DNA of 64,000 bases from Listeria_A hofi (lineage in GTDB: Bacteria > Bacillota > Bacilli > Lactobacillales > Listeriaceae): the NCBI RefSeq assembly GCF_963575615.1, contig NZ_CAUYTL010000010.1, forward strand, positions 1 to 64,000, in the 5' to 3' direction. Both the position numbers and the translations under genes were made by a program. Shown here piece by piece: positions 34,033 to 42,636 of this stretch (position 1 is the stretch's first letter; every line of letters starts with the position of its first letter). The notes under the pieces are model-generated. The model was not told the DNA's origin. It did not search any database and worked only from the letters and a program-made list of their open reading frames with translations.

Positions 34033-34523
34033 TTACGATTGACGTAGTAAAGCAAGAAGATGCAATCGGAGTTCGTGAGGTACTAGAAGCAAGTTTTCCA
34101 ACGCACGCGGAAGCCAATCTAGTGGATGCGATTGTTGATTCTGAGCATTACGTGCCGGAACTTGCGCTTGTTGCGAGAAATGGCGCAGAAATTATTGGTT
34201 ACAGTTTGCTGAGTGAGTGCTATATTGGAGAGGAACTAATTCTGGTATTAGCACCAGTTGCTGTGAAACCCGAATGGCAAGCACGGGGTATTGGTGCACA
34301 GTTAATTGAGGCTGGGATTGTAAGAGCAAAAACCACAAACTACAGTTGTATCAGCGTTTTGGGCCATGAAACGTATTATCCACGATTCGGATTTGAGTTA
34401 GCAAAAAACTATCAAATTACGGCACCGTTTGACGTTCCAGACGTGAATTTTATGGTTTGTCCGCTAGCAGAAGCGACCCCAGCCGGAATGGTTCGCTATC
34501 CAGCAAGTTTTGATGTTGTTTAG
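34029..34523 (+). CDS. GNAT-family N-acetyltransferase
   Basis: 164 residues with the GNAT core. The acetyl-CoA binding loop is PEWQARGIGAQLIEAGI (Q/R-x-x-G-x-G/A), preceded by the strand LILVLAPVAVKP and followed by CISVLGHETYYPRFGFELA. The YYPRFGFE ending is typical of the YhbS-like (COG3153) group. The acceptor is unknown. The start overlaps the dehydrogenase stop, so the two are cotranscribed. Confidence 0.88.
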   Translation: MITIDVVKQEDAIGVREVLEASFPTHAEANLVDAIVDSEHYVPELALVARNGAEIIGYSLLSECYIGEELILVLAPVAVKPEWQARGIGAQLIEAGIVRAKTTNYSCISVLGHETYYPRFGFELAKNYQITAPFDVPDVNFMVCPLAEATPAGMVRYPASFDVV

Positions 34524-34557
34524 TAAGTGAAAAATGCTTAAAAAGGAGTTATTAACA

Positions 34558-35214
34558 ATGGATAATAAAGTGAAACGCTCTTCAGAAGCAGAAAATATTT
34601 TAGCTCAGATTAACGATCAAACGAAGCTCGGCGATTTAAGAAAAATTGCGAAAGATATTAAAAAAAATCACGAGCTGGCTATGGAACTTTGGTCAAGCGA
34701 AGCCTTTTTGCCGAGACTACTAGCTATCTTAATTATGGATAAAAAACTTCTCACGCAAGATACTTTAAATAAACTGGATAAAGACATGTTGATGCACCCT
34801 TTCAATGAGCGAAATAATTTGATGGACTGGTTAATGGCTAACCAACTTGCCAAAGATAAGAAAACAATTGCATTGATGGAATCCTGGGAAAACAGTGCTT
34901 CTGCTCTTCAACGGCGAATTTTTTGGTATTATCAAGCACGTCTCAGATGGACTGGGAAAACAGCACCGAAAAACACTGAGGTTTTGCTTTCCTCAATCGA
35001 AGCCAACATTGTGAAAGAAGAGCCAGAAGTAAAATGGGCTATGAATTTTTTGGCAGGTTGGATTGGTGTGTATGATGAAAGCAACCGTACCCGCTGTATT
35101 AAACTAGGTGAGAAAACCGGGCTTTATAAAGGGGAGGCAGTGTCAAAAGGATGTACTCCTAACTATTTGCCAGAGTTTATTACAACGGAAGTTAATAAAC
35201 GACAGAATAGCTAG
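34558..35214 (+). CDS. AlkD-like DNA alkylation repair protein
   Basis: 218 residues, almost all alpha-helical. It reads LRKIAKDIKKNHELAMELW, LAILIMDKKLLTQD and, near the end, VKWAMNFLAGWIGVYD, consistent with the HEAT-like repeat superhelix of AlkD-type DNA glycosylases/binding proteins. The segment EKTGLYKGEAVSKGCTP near the C-terminus is a common ending of this family in Firmicutes. It may remove or bind alkylated bases. The frame is open from 34534, but AAAAGGAG at 34541-34548 supports ATG at 34558. Confidence 0.7.
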   Translation: MDNKVKRSSEAENILAQINDQTKLGDLRKIAKDIKKNHELAMELWSSEAFLPRLLAILIMDKKLLTQDTLNKLDKDMLMHPFNERNNLMDWLMANQLAKDKKTIALMESWENSASALQRRIFWYYQARLRWTGKTAPKNTEVLLSSIEANIVKEEPEVKWAMNFLAGWIGVYDESNRTRCIKLGEKTGLYKGEAVSKGCTPNYLPEFITTEVNKRQNS

Positions 35215-35245
35215 GCTTTTAAAAAAATTAATCCCCATTAATAAT

Positions 35246-35905
35246 TTAATCTCGACTAAGTGCCTGCAACTCCTTCACTAATAAATCCACATACGTGAAA
35301 GTTTCGCGGGTAATGAAGTAATCGAGCAGAGCTTCCTCTGTGAAATCAGGAAGTTCTGTTACATAGCGTTTTTTTTCACGCGCACTGCCAGATAGAATAA
35401 TTCTCCGAGATTTTTTTGCATTGGCGCTGGCTGCTCGTAAATTAGCATAGAGTCGCCCGCGTTCTTTGATGTACCAGCGCTCTTTTTTTGTATAGTCTCG
35501 GGCAACGGTTTTATTAAGTGCAGCTTGGGAGATGAACCGCTTCGTGTAGACGCCGTGGTACATGCAGAGCCAAACTTCAAAACTGCGGCCGGAAACGAAT
35601 AGTTGAGCATTATCGCCTAGACTTGCAAGATTACGGATTTTTTTCTTGACATATCGCAAGTTAGAGCGATCTTCTGTAAAATCCAAGTCGGTTATAATGA
35701 AAAATTTATCATCGGGATGAGCGCTGAATTTCAGCGCTTTTTTGAATTTGGTTTCTTGTGCGTGTGTGTAAATTTTTAGCTGGTAGTTTTTAAGTCTGCG
35801 TTGGAAAAGTAGTTTGAAATAGTGGGCTTCGCAGCTATTTGGTTTGACGCCACCACTATCTTCTGGAATGAAAAGATGAACGATTTTGCGAATTTCGCGG
35901 CTCAT
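35246..35905 (-). CDS. RloB/AbiLii-like protein of a two-gene defence pair
   Basis: 219 residues. The central FFIITDLDFTED and the following SGRSFEVWLCMYHGV match the RloB pattern, an acidic D-x-D segment then the F-E-x-W motif, thought to form a TOPRIM-like nuclease fold. The N-terminus begins with REIRKIVHLFIPEDSG. It is encoded directly after an SMC-like ATPase gene: that stop codon and this start codon are adjacent, and the GGAGG lies inside the ATPase gene. This is the arrangement of AbiLi/AbiLii (AbiL) abortive-infection modules and of rloA/rloB accessory pairs in restriction loci. Phage defence is inferred; no data show it here. Confidence 0.78.
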   Translation of the reverse strand: MSREIRKIVHLFIPEDSGGVKPNSCEAHYFKLLFQRRLKNYQLKIYTHAQETKFKKALKFSAHPDDKFFIITDLDFTEDRSNLRYVKKKIRNLASLGDNAQLFVSGRSFEVWLCMYHGVYTKRFISQAALNKTVARDYTKKERWYIKERGRLYANLRAASANAKKSRRIILSGSAREKKRYVTELPDFTEEALLDYFITRETFTYVDLLVKELQALSRD

Positions 35906-37243
35906 TTAAAACACCTCCGGAACGGCTCCAAAACGACCGTCTAAATAAAGCGTTATCCAATTATGATTTTCGTACGTGATTTCTTTAAATTCGCTAAGGC
36001 TAAACACTTCACTAGCTTGGGTTTCACGATCTTTCTGGATGAAAATAACTTGTTCTTTGGCGAAGCGATCAGGATTTAGCAACAGTGGATTGTGGGAAGC
36101 GATGATGAACTGGGCTTGTTGCTCGTTTTCTTGATGGATAAATTTGTTCAGCAAGCCTTCTTGGATTTTGGTGTGGTATTTGTTGTCGAATTCGTCGCTA
36201 ATAAAGAGAATTTCATTTTCTAGCGCGTCGAAAAGTCGAATCGAACTCTCAAGAAATTTCTTTGTGCCGTCGGATTCCATGCTCATGCTTAGTGGATAAT
36301 TCACATCATCAACAATATGCGTGGTGCTGATTTCATAGCGGCGGTTTTTCTTCGTTGTCGCTATTAATTGGGCTTTCACTTCATTCGAAAAAGTAGCTTG
36401 TTCAATAGATGCCAACAGATTATCTGTCATATCAGTAATGGAAAAATCATGAATCGCAAAATCGAAATCGTAGAGTGTCTCTAGAATTTTATTTTTGAAA
36501 TCGCTATCATTGTTTATTTGTTCGGCAAATGCTTCTAGGGAATCGCCATCGAATTGCTTTGTTTGGAAACCTTTTGTGATTTGCCTCGCTAGGCAGTGGG
36601 ATACTTTGTAGGCAGGTGAAGCTGTTTCCTTACTGAAATAGGCTGTGTTGATGTCGTGAATGAGCATGGAGAGAATGGATTTATGAGTAATGTTTTCCTG
36701 TTCGATTTTATTGAAAAGCGCTTTTAAATTAGTGTTTTTTTGAGAAATACGACTTTTAAATCTTTCAAAAATGGTAATCGGTTTTGATAATGTTGTTTTG
36801 AGCATTTTTTTGTATGTTAAGGATTCTTGTTGGATCTCCAAGCTCGCCACGTCGATGGCCAGTTCGTATGTGTATTGGATATCTTGGTTTTCCTGAAAAT
36901 TTGGCTCAATAAACGTCACAGAAAAGCGGCTTATAGTATCTTTTGTTTCTGAGAACTTGAAGCTGTCGGGCGTGACTTCAAAATCAGTTTTTTCGTTGTA
37001 CATGTGGCTTTTTTGAAGCATTGTGCGAATGAATTCGAAGGCATAGAGAAGATTGGTTTTACCGGATGCATTGGCGCCGTAAAGGATTGCCCCATTTAAG
37101 ACGCATCTTTTTTTCTGGTTGTCGTAGTAAGTATAGAGTGTGTTTTGTTTGAAGACATTCACAGCGCTATACTGATAATCTAGGGTAATGCTTATTTTTT
37201 CATGTATCGAAAAGAAATTGGTGACGGTTATTTTAGAAAACAT
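35906..37243 (-). CDS. AAA ATPase, RloA/AbiLi-like, of a two-gene defence pair
   Basis: 445 residues with an OLD/SMC-like ATPase layout. The N-terminus FSKITVTNFFSIHEKISITL leads into Walker A GANASGKT at residues 56-63. A long helical insert fills the middle. Walker B is LFISDEFD (acidic residues about 350-351), and the H-loop is IIASHNPLLL (His about 385). This is the AAA_15/AAA_21 class that, with RloB-type partners, forms AbiL-like systems. No restriction-modification genes are adjacent. The gene pair faces opposite to its neighbours and sits between conserved Listeria genes and a decayed region, consistent with an acquired island. Confidence 0.82.
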   Translation of the reverse strand: MFSKITVTNFFSIHEKISITLDYQYSAVNVFKQNTLYTYYDNQKKRCVLNGAILYGANASGKTNLLYAFEFIRTMLQKSHMYNEKTDFEVTPDSFKFSETKDTISRFSVTFIEPNFQENQDIQYTYELAIDVASLEIQQESLTYKKMLKTTLSKPITIFERFKSRISQKNTNLKALFNKIEQENITHKSILSMLIHDINTAYFSKETASPAYKVSHCLARQITKGFQTKQFDGDSLEAFAEQINNDSDFKNKILETLYDFDFAIHDFSITDMTDNLLASIEQATFSNEVKAQLIATTKKNRRYEISTTHIVDDVNYPLSMSMESDGTKKFLESSIRLFDALENEILFISDEFDNKYHTKIQEGLLNKFIHQENEQQAQFIIASHNPLLLNPDRFAKEQVIFIQKDRETQASEVFSLSEFKEITYENHNWITLYLDGRFGAVPEVF

Positions 37244-37529
37244 CGAATTCGACTCCTATCCTTTTATTTTATTATACCATTTACTAAAAAAAAGAAGTTT
37301 TAATTTGTAGTAAATTACTGTAATTAACTTGCGGAGGTAGCTTTCTGCATAACGTAGTGTTAATAGAAATCCAATTTATCAAAGCTATACTATTTTATAG
37401 TTACATTGATTAAAAATAAGTATCCGTGATTACCTTATAATGAGGTATGTAATTGTGCTAACCTTATAAATACAACTAAAGTAATATTTAGTAGCCGTAA
37501 TTAATATTTTGACCGCATGGAGGATATTT

Positions 37530-38711
37530 ATGAAAAAAATTGCGATTATTTGCACCGAGGATAAGCCTGTACCAGCTGTAGAAGGAGGAGCAGTTGAAAC
37601 AATTGTTGAGAATATTATACGCTTAAATAAGAAAAAAAAACTAGCGAATATTGATATCTATTCGACTGCAAATGAAACGATAGATGTTGAAGGGGATGAA
37701 AATACTCGATATTATTTTTTTTAAGGAAAAAGCAGTAGAATTGAAAAACTAAGAAACAGAGTTGTACTCAAAATGGGATTTAAAAATATGTATAGGTGTC
37801 GTTTCTTAAATCAAGTTATCAAGCAACTGAAAGATTCAGATTACGATTATATTATAGTACAGAATAGACCACAATTTATATTAAAATTAAAAAAACACCT
37901 AAAAAATAGTAGTAAGATAATTTTGCATCTGCATAACAAGCACATTTTTACTAATTCTTTTTCAAGTTCATTAAATGAACAAATATATGATGGTTTTGAT
38001 GGTATTTTGGGGGTTAGTGATTTTATTCGAGAACAAGTTTTTCTACATGCGCCTCGAATGTGTGCTAATAAAGTAAAAACATTACAAAACATGGTAGATA
38101 CGGAAAAATTTAAGTCAATGGCTGTAGAAAAGATAGCAGTATATGAAAAATTAGCCAATAAAAATGTCGTTTCTTTTCATGGAAGACTGATACCTGAAAA
38201 AGGTGTACTAGAGATGATAATTGCTTATAAGATAGCTGCCAAGTCAATTTCCAATCTAGCACTGCTTATTATTGGGAAATTAAATAATACGTCTTATTGT
38301 GAGCGTCTAAAAGAAGAAATGAATAAAGATATTATTTTTGTGGATGGTATCTCGCATTCAGAAATTGAAAAGTATCTGAGTATTGCTGATTTAAGTGTAG
38401 CCCCATCACTTTGTGACGAAGCAAGTGGTTTAGCACATCTAGAAAGTTTAGCGATGGGGAAACCATTAATTACAACAACTGGTGGTGGGCCAGAAGAATT
38501 TATCGAGCACAGAAAAACTGGATTTTTAGTGGATGTTACACCTAATTTTGAAGAATCCCTAGCAGCACAGATTATAGATTGTTTTGAGGACCGAGAGCTA
38601 ATGCTGAAAATAGGGGATAATGCAAGAGAATTTGTGGTTAAAAATCGTTCTTTAGACCAATATCTAGAAAACTTAGTATTCACATTAAATCTATTTGGAA
38701 GAAGGTCATAG
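37530..38711 (+). pseudogene. GT4 glycosyltransferase (CotSA/YtcC-like) interrupted by an in-frame stop
   Basis: ATG at 37530 (GGAGGAT upstream) opens KKIAIICTEDKPVPAVEGGA, the usual start of CotSA/YtcC-like glycosyltransferases. A TAA at 37722-37724 stops this frame after about 64 residues. The same frame then continues (GKSSRIEKLRNRVVLKMG) into a full GT-B body with VVSFHGRLIPEKGVLEMI and EASGLAHLESLAMGKPLITT, and ends at 38711. Both parts are in one frame, so this is a single nonsense change rather than a frameshift. The stop follows a run of eight T. The coding DNA looks more AT-rich than its neighbours, which suggests transfer. The downstream part could still be translated from ATG 37773, but without its acceptor half. 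Confidence 0.8.
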
Positions 38712-38864
38712 TATTTAACTTTACAAAGCTAAGAACATGTTTTATATAGCATTGTAAAGAACTCCAAGATGATTTTTACAGGTTAGTCTAAAAATATAAG
38801 GCCATATGGCAGAAAGTAATTACTTGCAAGCAGAGAAAATAGAATCATTCAACCTCTTTAAAGT

Positions 38865-39313
38865 ATGTTAACAAAAAATCACGGAACAGCAACTCGGACG
38901 GCGACATGTTCCGTCTTTTTGTCGTGATAATCCCAACCGATCGCCGCAATTCCTGATCCATCAACGCAATGCTTCGCGTCTCTCTAAATATCGCCCCATC
39001 TAAAATCATCTAGGGCAAAATGCTAATGCCAAGCACCAACCAATCCCTGAATCGTGTGGAAATCGCGGCTTTGAAAAATTGTCTCGAGTTTAATGCCTTT
39101 CATCCTCGCCGTATCTCCCACTAATGATACAAATCGAAATCTTTCGGGTTTCTCGTCCGCCAAATCTTTCAGCGCAACGGAATGCTCCCCAGCCAATCGA
39201 TGCTCGCTCGGCACAATCAATTTCTCATCAAAAAAACGATGGGGTATAATATCGCCAGTCACCAACATCTGCTTCAAATCGCGATTCGAACCTACCATAA
39301 AACGATACGTAAT
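38865..39313 (-). pseudogene. Decayed 3' copy of gltC (LysR-type regulator)
   Basis: On the minus strand this stretch closely resembles the effector-binding half and end of gltC at 41547-42446. Shared segments include HRLAxxHSVxLxDLADEK and ETIFQSRDFHTIQGLVG, and the flanking non-coding bases are also similar (CAACAAAAAATCACGG at both 3' ends). The DNA-binding domain is absent, about 45 bases are missing near 39247, and stop codons or shifts break the frame. Similarity ends at about 39313. It is a non-functional partial duplication. Confidence 0.82.
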
Positions 39314-39530
39314 TTATGGTTCCTATTTGGATGATGACTGGACAGATGCTTGTGATATTGGTAAAGTGGCCTAAATCAGGGAATCATCAGGAAAAGTCTA
39401 CCATTGGAAAACATGAATTCAAGCACAAATATAGGATTTTTTCGCAAGGCGTTTTCCCGATGGAGCACCTTTTTGCGTGATTTTAACAAAGGTTTGACTA
39501 CCACATGTCACGAATTTGAAGCATTCATGC

Positions 39531-39561
39531 TTGCCTTGGAGTGCACTCCATGTGTTTTAAT
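39531..39561 (+). promoter_or_regulatory. MerR-type promoter with perfect palindrome in a 19-base spacer
   Basis: TTGCCT at 39531-39536 and TTTAAT at 39556-39561 are separated by 19 bases rather than the usual 17. The spacer contains the exact palindrome TGGAGTGCACTCCA at 39537-39550. Long spacers with a central dyad are the hallmark of promoters activated by MerR-family proteins. No MerR-family gene is present in the window. The promoter faces the small ORF and oxidoreductase that follow. Confidence 0.68.
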
Positions 39562-39593
39562 TTACAGGCAGACGGTTGGAGGCGAGGTACAGA

Positions 39594-39665
39594 ATGAACG
39601 CAAAATTACCTACAAAACTGCTCCAACTAAAAGAAGCTGCTGAGTTGGGAGATTGTAAAATATGA
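39594..39665 (+). CDS. 23-residue ORF behind the MerR-type promoter
   Basis: ATG at 39594 is preceded by GGAGGCGAGG. It encodes MNAKLPTKLLQLKEAAELG and four more residues, and stops at 39665. The stop overlaps the next ATG (39662) as ATGA, the usual sign of translational coupling. It may be a leader peptide or the remaining start of a truncated gene. I recognise no family. Confidence 0.4.
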   Translation: MNAKLPTKLLQLKEAAELGDCKI

Positions 39666-40168
39666 AGAAAATAATCGCTTTTTCGGCTATGGCTGTAGTC
39701 GTGCTAGCTATATGCGTTGTCGTAGCTATAGAGGTTAAAGGAGAGGACAAACAAATGAGTCATGCCAATTTATTTATCAATGCAAGTAAGAATCGGGACG
39801 GGAATACGACAAGGTTAGCCAAGGACTATTTTGACGGGCAACCTTATAAGCAAGTTAATTTAGTGGATTATGATATCAAGCAACTTGGGCAAAATAGCGA
39901 TCCAGATGATTTTGAAAAGGTTCGTTCTGAGATTGAATAGGCTAAAAATATTGTGATTGGTACGCCTGTTTACTGGTCCGATATGACGGGGCTATTGAAA
40001 ACGTTTATTGATCGACACGAGACGGTGGATACAAGATATGATGGGAAAAATGTGAAGATTATTGTTCAAGGTTCTAGCCCCACGGAAGGGGAAATCGCAG
40101 CCATTTCGCATGTGTTAGAGCATTGGACGGAACGGTTTAGTATGGAATATAAAGGAGTAATCAAATAG
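39662..40168 (+). pseudogene. Flavodoxin-fold NAD(P)H/FMN oxidoreductase broken by an amber codon
   Basis: The enzyme part begins at ATG 39755, which has a strong GGAGAGG site: MSHANLFINASKNRDGNTT, the flavin-phosphate loop. Then comes the frame through VDYDIKQLG to a TAG at 39938-39940. After the TAG the same frame continues AKNIVIGTPVYWSDMTG and LLKTFIDRHE, the second flavin-binding region, ending at 40168. A CAG to TAG change would explain this. In-frame codons from 39662 to 39754 add a hydrophobic N-terminus (AFSAMAVVVLAICVVVAIEV). It may be a separate small membrane peptide or a fusion. The product is probably non-functional unless the stop is suppressed. Confidence 0.75.
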
Positions 40169-40244
40169 CAAAAATAGTAAACCTACCTGGTATTAAAAGA
40201 CGACCAAGCAAGGCAATATGAAAAATTGGAGTGAATGATACAAA

Positions 40245-41555
40245 GTGAAACAAGAAAAATTCGGCATGGTTTTGCCAATTACATTATTAGCATATTTCTT
40301 AATTTTGATGGATAATTCTATTATTTTTACGAGTTCTACGCAAATTGGGCAAAGCTTGCAGATGTCCGCGACCAATTTATCGTGGGTGTCCAATGCATAC
40401 ACATTAACGTTTGGTGGGTTTTTATTATTGAGTGGTCGATTGTCAGATTTACTGGGACGTAAACGAATCTTTTTCATTGGCTTAACCATATTTGGCGTTA
40501 GTTCGCTGTTCATCGGTGTATCTCAAAATGCTACGATGATTGCGATGCGAGCTTTACAAGGTGTAGGTAGCTCGATTATTGCGCCTACGACATTAGCTTT
40601 AATGATGGACGCGTATACGGGAAACATGCGGCAAAAAGCGATTTCTTATTATGGCGCGATGGCAGGCATTGGGGCGAGTGTGGGGCTGTTAATCGGAGGA
40701 GCTCTGACAAGTTGGATTTCATGGCGAGCAGGGTTTTTAATAAATGTCCCTTTCACGATAGCGCTGATTTTCCTTACTTGGAAATATGTCAAAAGTTCTC
40801 CAACGAGTAAATCAAAAATCGACTATTTGGGAAGTTTATTATCGATATTAGGATTAGGAGGTTTTATTTTTGGCTTGACGGAAAGGAGTGCTGTCTTAAT
40901 TGGCATTAGTATTCTTGTTTTAGTTGCTTTTGTTCTGCGGGAACGTGCCATTAAATTTCCTATTTTGCCATTGATGCTTTTCAAAAATCGAATTCGTTCT
41001 GGTGCTTACATCGCGCGCTTATTATTTATGATGGCGATGTTGCCGTATTGGTTTTTTGTGCCGCAAGTGATGCAGAGTGAATTTCATTTTTCAGCGTTAC
41101 AAGCGGGGCTAGGATTTTTTCCGCTGACCATTTTGAATTTTATCGTAGCGATGCAGTTACCGAAGTTGGTCGCTAAATTTGGCAATAATCGTATGTTAAT
41201 GGTGGGCGAGGTAATCCTATTTATTGGCTTATTGTGGACGGCTTTATCGGATTTGAGTAATGGTTATTGGATTGCGATTGCCCTGCCGATGTCTGTTATT
41301 GGTATCGGTCAAGGCTTGATATTAGCGCCAGTAACATCAGCGGGGGTTCATGATGCGCCTAAGGAACTAACTGGTGCTGCTAGTGGATTGACAAATACGA
41401 TGCATCAAATCGGTGGGCCAATCGGACTTTCCATTATCGTGGCATCAACCGCCAATTTTCATATGGAAGTCGCCTTCATGACGCTGTTTACTCTCCTTGC
41501 TGGCATCATTGTGGCGGTTATGATTTTAGGTGGAAGCAGGACGAAGCTAGATTGA
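40245..41555 (+). CDS. MFS drug-efflux-type transporter (DHA2-like)
   Basis: 436 residues with about 12-14 spans, starting GTG at 40245. LILMDNSIIFTSSTQIG (TM1 motif D-like), LLLSGRLSDLLGRKRIF (motif A between TM2 and TM3) and RALQGVGSSIIAPTTLALM (motif B/C region) place it with EmrB/QacA-type proton antiporters. The gene is 76 bases downstream of the broken oxidoreductase and may share the MerR-type promoter. That arrangement is typical of inducible stress or drug response cassettes. The 3' end overlaps the convergent gltC gene by nine bases, indicating a tight junction left by the insertion of this segment. Confidence 0.87.
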   Translation: MKQEKFGMVLPITLLAYFLILMDNSIIFTSSTQIGQSLQMSATNLSWVSNAYTLTFGGFLLLSGRLSDLLGRKRIFFIGLTIFGVSSLFIGVSQNATMIAMRALQGVGSSIIAPTTLALMMDAYTGNMRQKAISYYGAMAGIGASVGLLIGGALTSWISWRAGFLINVPFTIALIFLTWKYVKSSPTSKSKIDYLGSLLSILGLGGFIFGLTERSAVLIGISILVLVAFVLRERAIKFPILPLMLFKNRIRSGAYIARLLFMMAMLPYWFFVPQVMQSEFHFSALQAGLGFFPLTILNFIVAMQLPKLVAKFGNNRMLMVGEVILFIGLLWTALSDLSNGYWIAIALPMSVIGIGQGLILAPVTSAGVHDAPKELTGAASGLTNTMHQIGGPIGLSIIVASTANFHMEVAFMTLFTLLAGIIVAVMILGGSRTKLD

Positions 41556-42446
41556 TTTATTGCTATCAAAGTACCCCAACAAAAAATCACGGAACAGTGT
41601 CTCGGATGGCGACATGTTCCGTTTTTTTGTCGTGATAATCCCGACTGACCGCCGCAATTCCTGGTCCATCAACGCAATGCTCCGCGTCTCTTTAAATATC
41701 GCACCATCCAAAATCATCTCGGGCAAAATGCTGATTCCGAGCCCCGCACCAACCAATCCCTGAATCGTATGGAAATCGCGGCTTTGAAAAATCGTCTCGA
41801 GTTCCAGCCCTTTCATCCGCGCCGTATCTTCCACTAAATGAAACAAATCGAAATCTTGCGGGTACAAAATAAACTTCTCATCCGCCAAATCCACAAGCGA
41901 AACCGAATGCTTCTCAGCCAACCGATGTTCACTGGGCACAATCAACTTCAACTTCTCGTCAAAAAAGCGATGTGGCATCATCTCGTCATCCTCTTCCGGA
42001 ACGGGTGATAAAAATGTCACATCAAGCGCACCAGTCACCAACATCTGCCTCAAATCGCGATTCGAACCTTCCATAAAACGATACGTAATATTCGGGTACT
42101 TCTCCCGAAATGCGGAAATCACGGCTGGCAGAACTTTCGTAGCAATCGAGTTCGGCAGTCCAACACGAATTTCGCCAATCGTCGGGTCAGCGTACTCTTC
42201 CACAATCGCCTGCGCTTTTTGTAATTCCTGTAAACCAATTTTGGCCTGACGCAAGAAATCCTGACCAACCGCTGTCAACTGCATATTGCGGCCAATCCGG
42301 TCGAACAATTTGATTCCTAGCTCTTCCTCAAGTTTTGTTATCTGTCTACTGACGGCAGATTGGGCGACGTGCAAATTTTCCGATGCTTGGGTCATATGTT
42401 CGACGCGAGCGACTTCCATAAAGTATTTTAATTGTCTTAGTTCCAT
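41547..42446 (-). CDS. gltC: LysR-type regulator of glutamate synthase (GltC)
   Basis: 299 residues. The N-terminal winged helix-turn-helix is MELRQLKYFMEVARVEHMTQAS, then LHVAQSAVSRQITKLEEELG. The C-terminal effector domain contains IRVGLPNSIATKVLPAVI and GLGISILPEMIL. The gene is divergent from gltB, the classic Bacillus/Listeria layout in which GltC activates gltAB/gltBD under low glutamate and represses its own gene. A LysR-type dyad lies just upstream. A damaged partial copy of this gene lies at 38865-39313. Confidence 0.92.
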   Translation of the reverse strand: MELRQLKYFMEVARVEHMTQASENLHVAQSAVSRQITKLEEELGIKLFDRIGRNMQLTAVGQDFLRQAKIGLQELQKAQAIVEEYADPTIGEIRVGLPNSIATKVLPAVISAFREKYPNITYRFMEGSNRDLRQMLVTGALDVTFLSPVPEEDDEMMPHRFFDEKLKLIVPSEHRLAEKHSVSLVDLADEKFILYPQDFDLFHLVEDTARMKGLELETIFQSRDFHTIQGLVGAGLGISILPEMILDGAIFKETRSIALMDQELRRSVGIITTKKRNMSPSETLFRDFLLGYFDSNKSI

Positions 42447-42462
42447 AACCTATCTCCAATCT

Positions 42463-42477
42463 ATCTCAAAACGAGAT
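42463..42477. promoter_or_regulatory. Probable GltC-binding dyad
   Basis: ATCTCAAAACGAGAT is a 5-base inverted repeat with a 5-base spacer, matching the LysR T-N11-A form, and lies 17 bases upstream of the gltC start codon. It is in the divergent gltC/gltB promoter region (42447-42636), where GltC is expected to bind. A second half-site ATCTC occurs at 42452-42456. Confidence 0.6.
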
Positions 42478-42636
42478 CATTTTATTCTATTATATATATT
42501 GTTTCGATAAATGAAAAGGATTAGAATAGACATTACACCAAAACGTTATAAACTAGAAATTAATGGGTAGAATATAGAACGGGATACATAATCATAACTT
42601 TAATTATCTGAATAGTAAGGTTAAGGAGGAATTGGG

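Noticed and set aside
35246..37243. Retron or Septu system instead of AbiL
   Set aside because: No reverse transcriptase, msr/msd-like RNA or HNH partner is seen. The partner has RloB-like D-x-D and F-E-x-W motifs.
39093..39374. Plus-strand ORF across the decayed gltC copy
   Set aside because: Most of it is antisense to the gltC duplicate. Only the last about 20 codons lie outside, with no support.
39404..39643. 79-codon plus-strand ORF over the MerR-type promoter
   Set aside because: It spans the promoter elements and has no clear ribosome binding site. The small ORF at 39594 has the better start.
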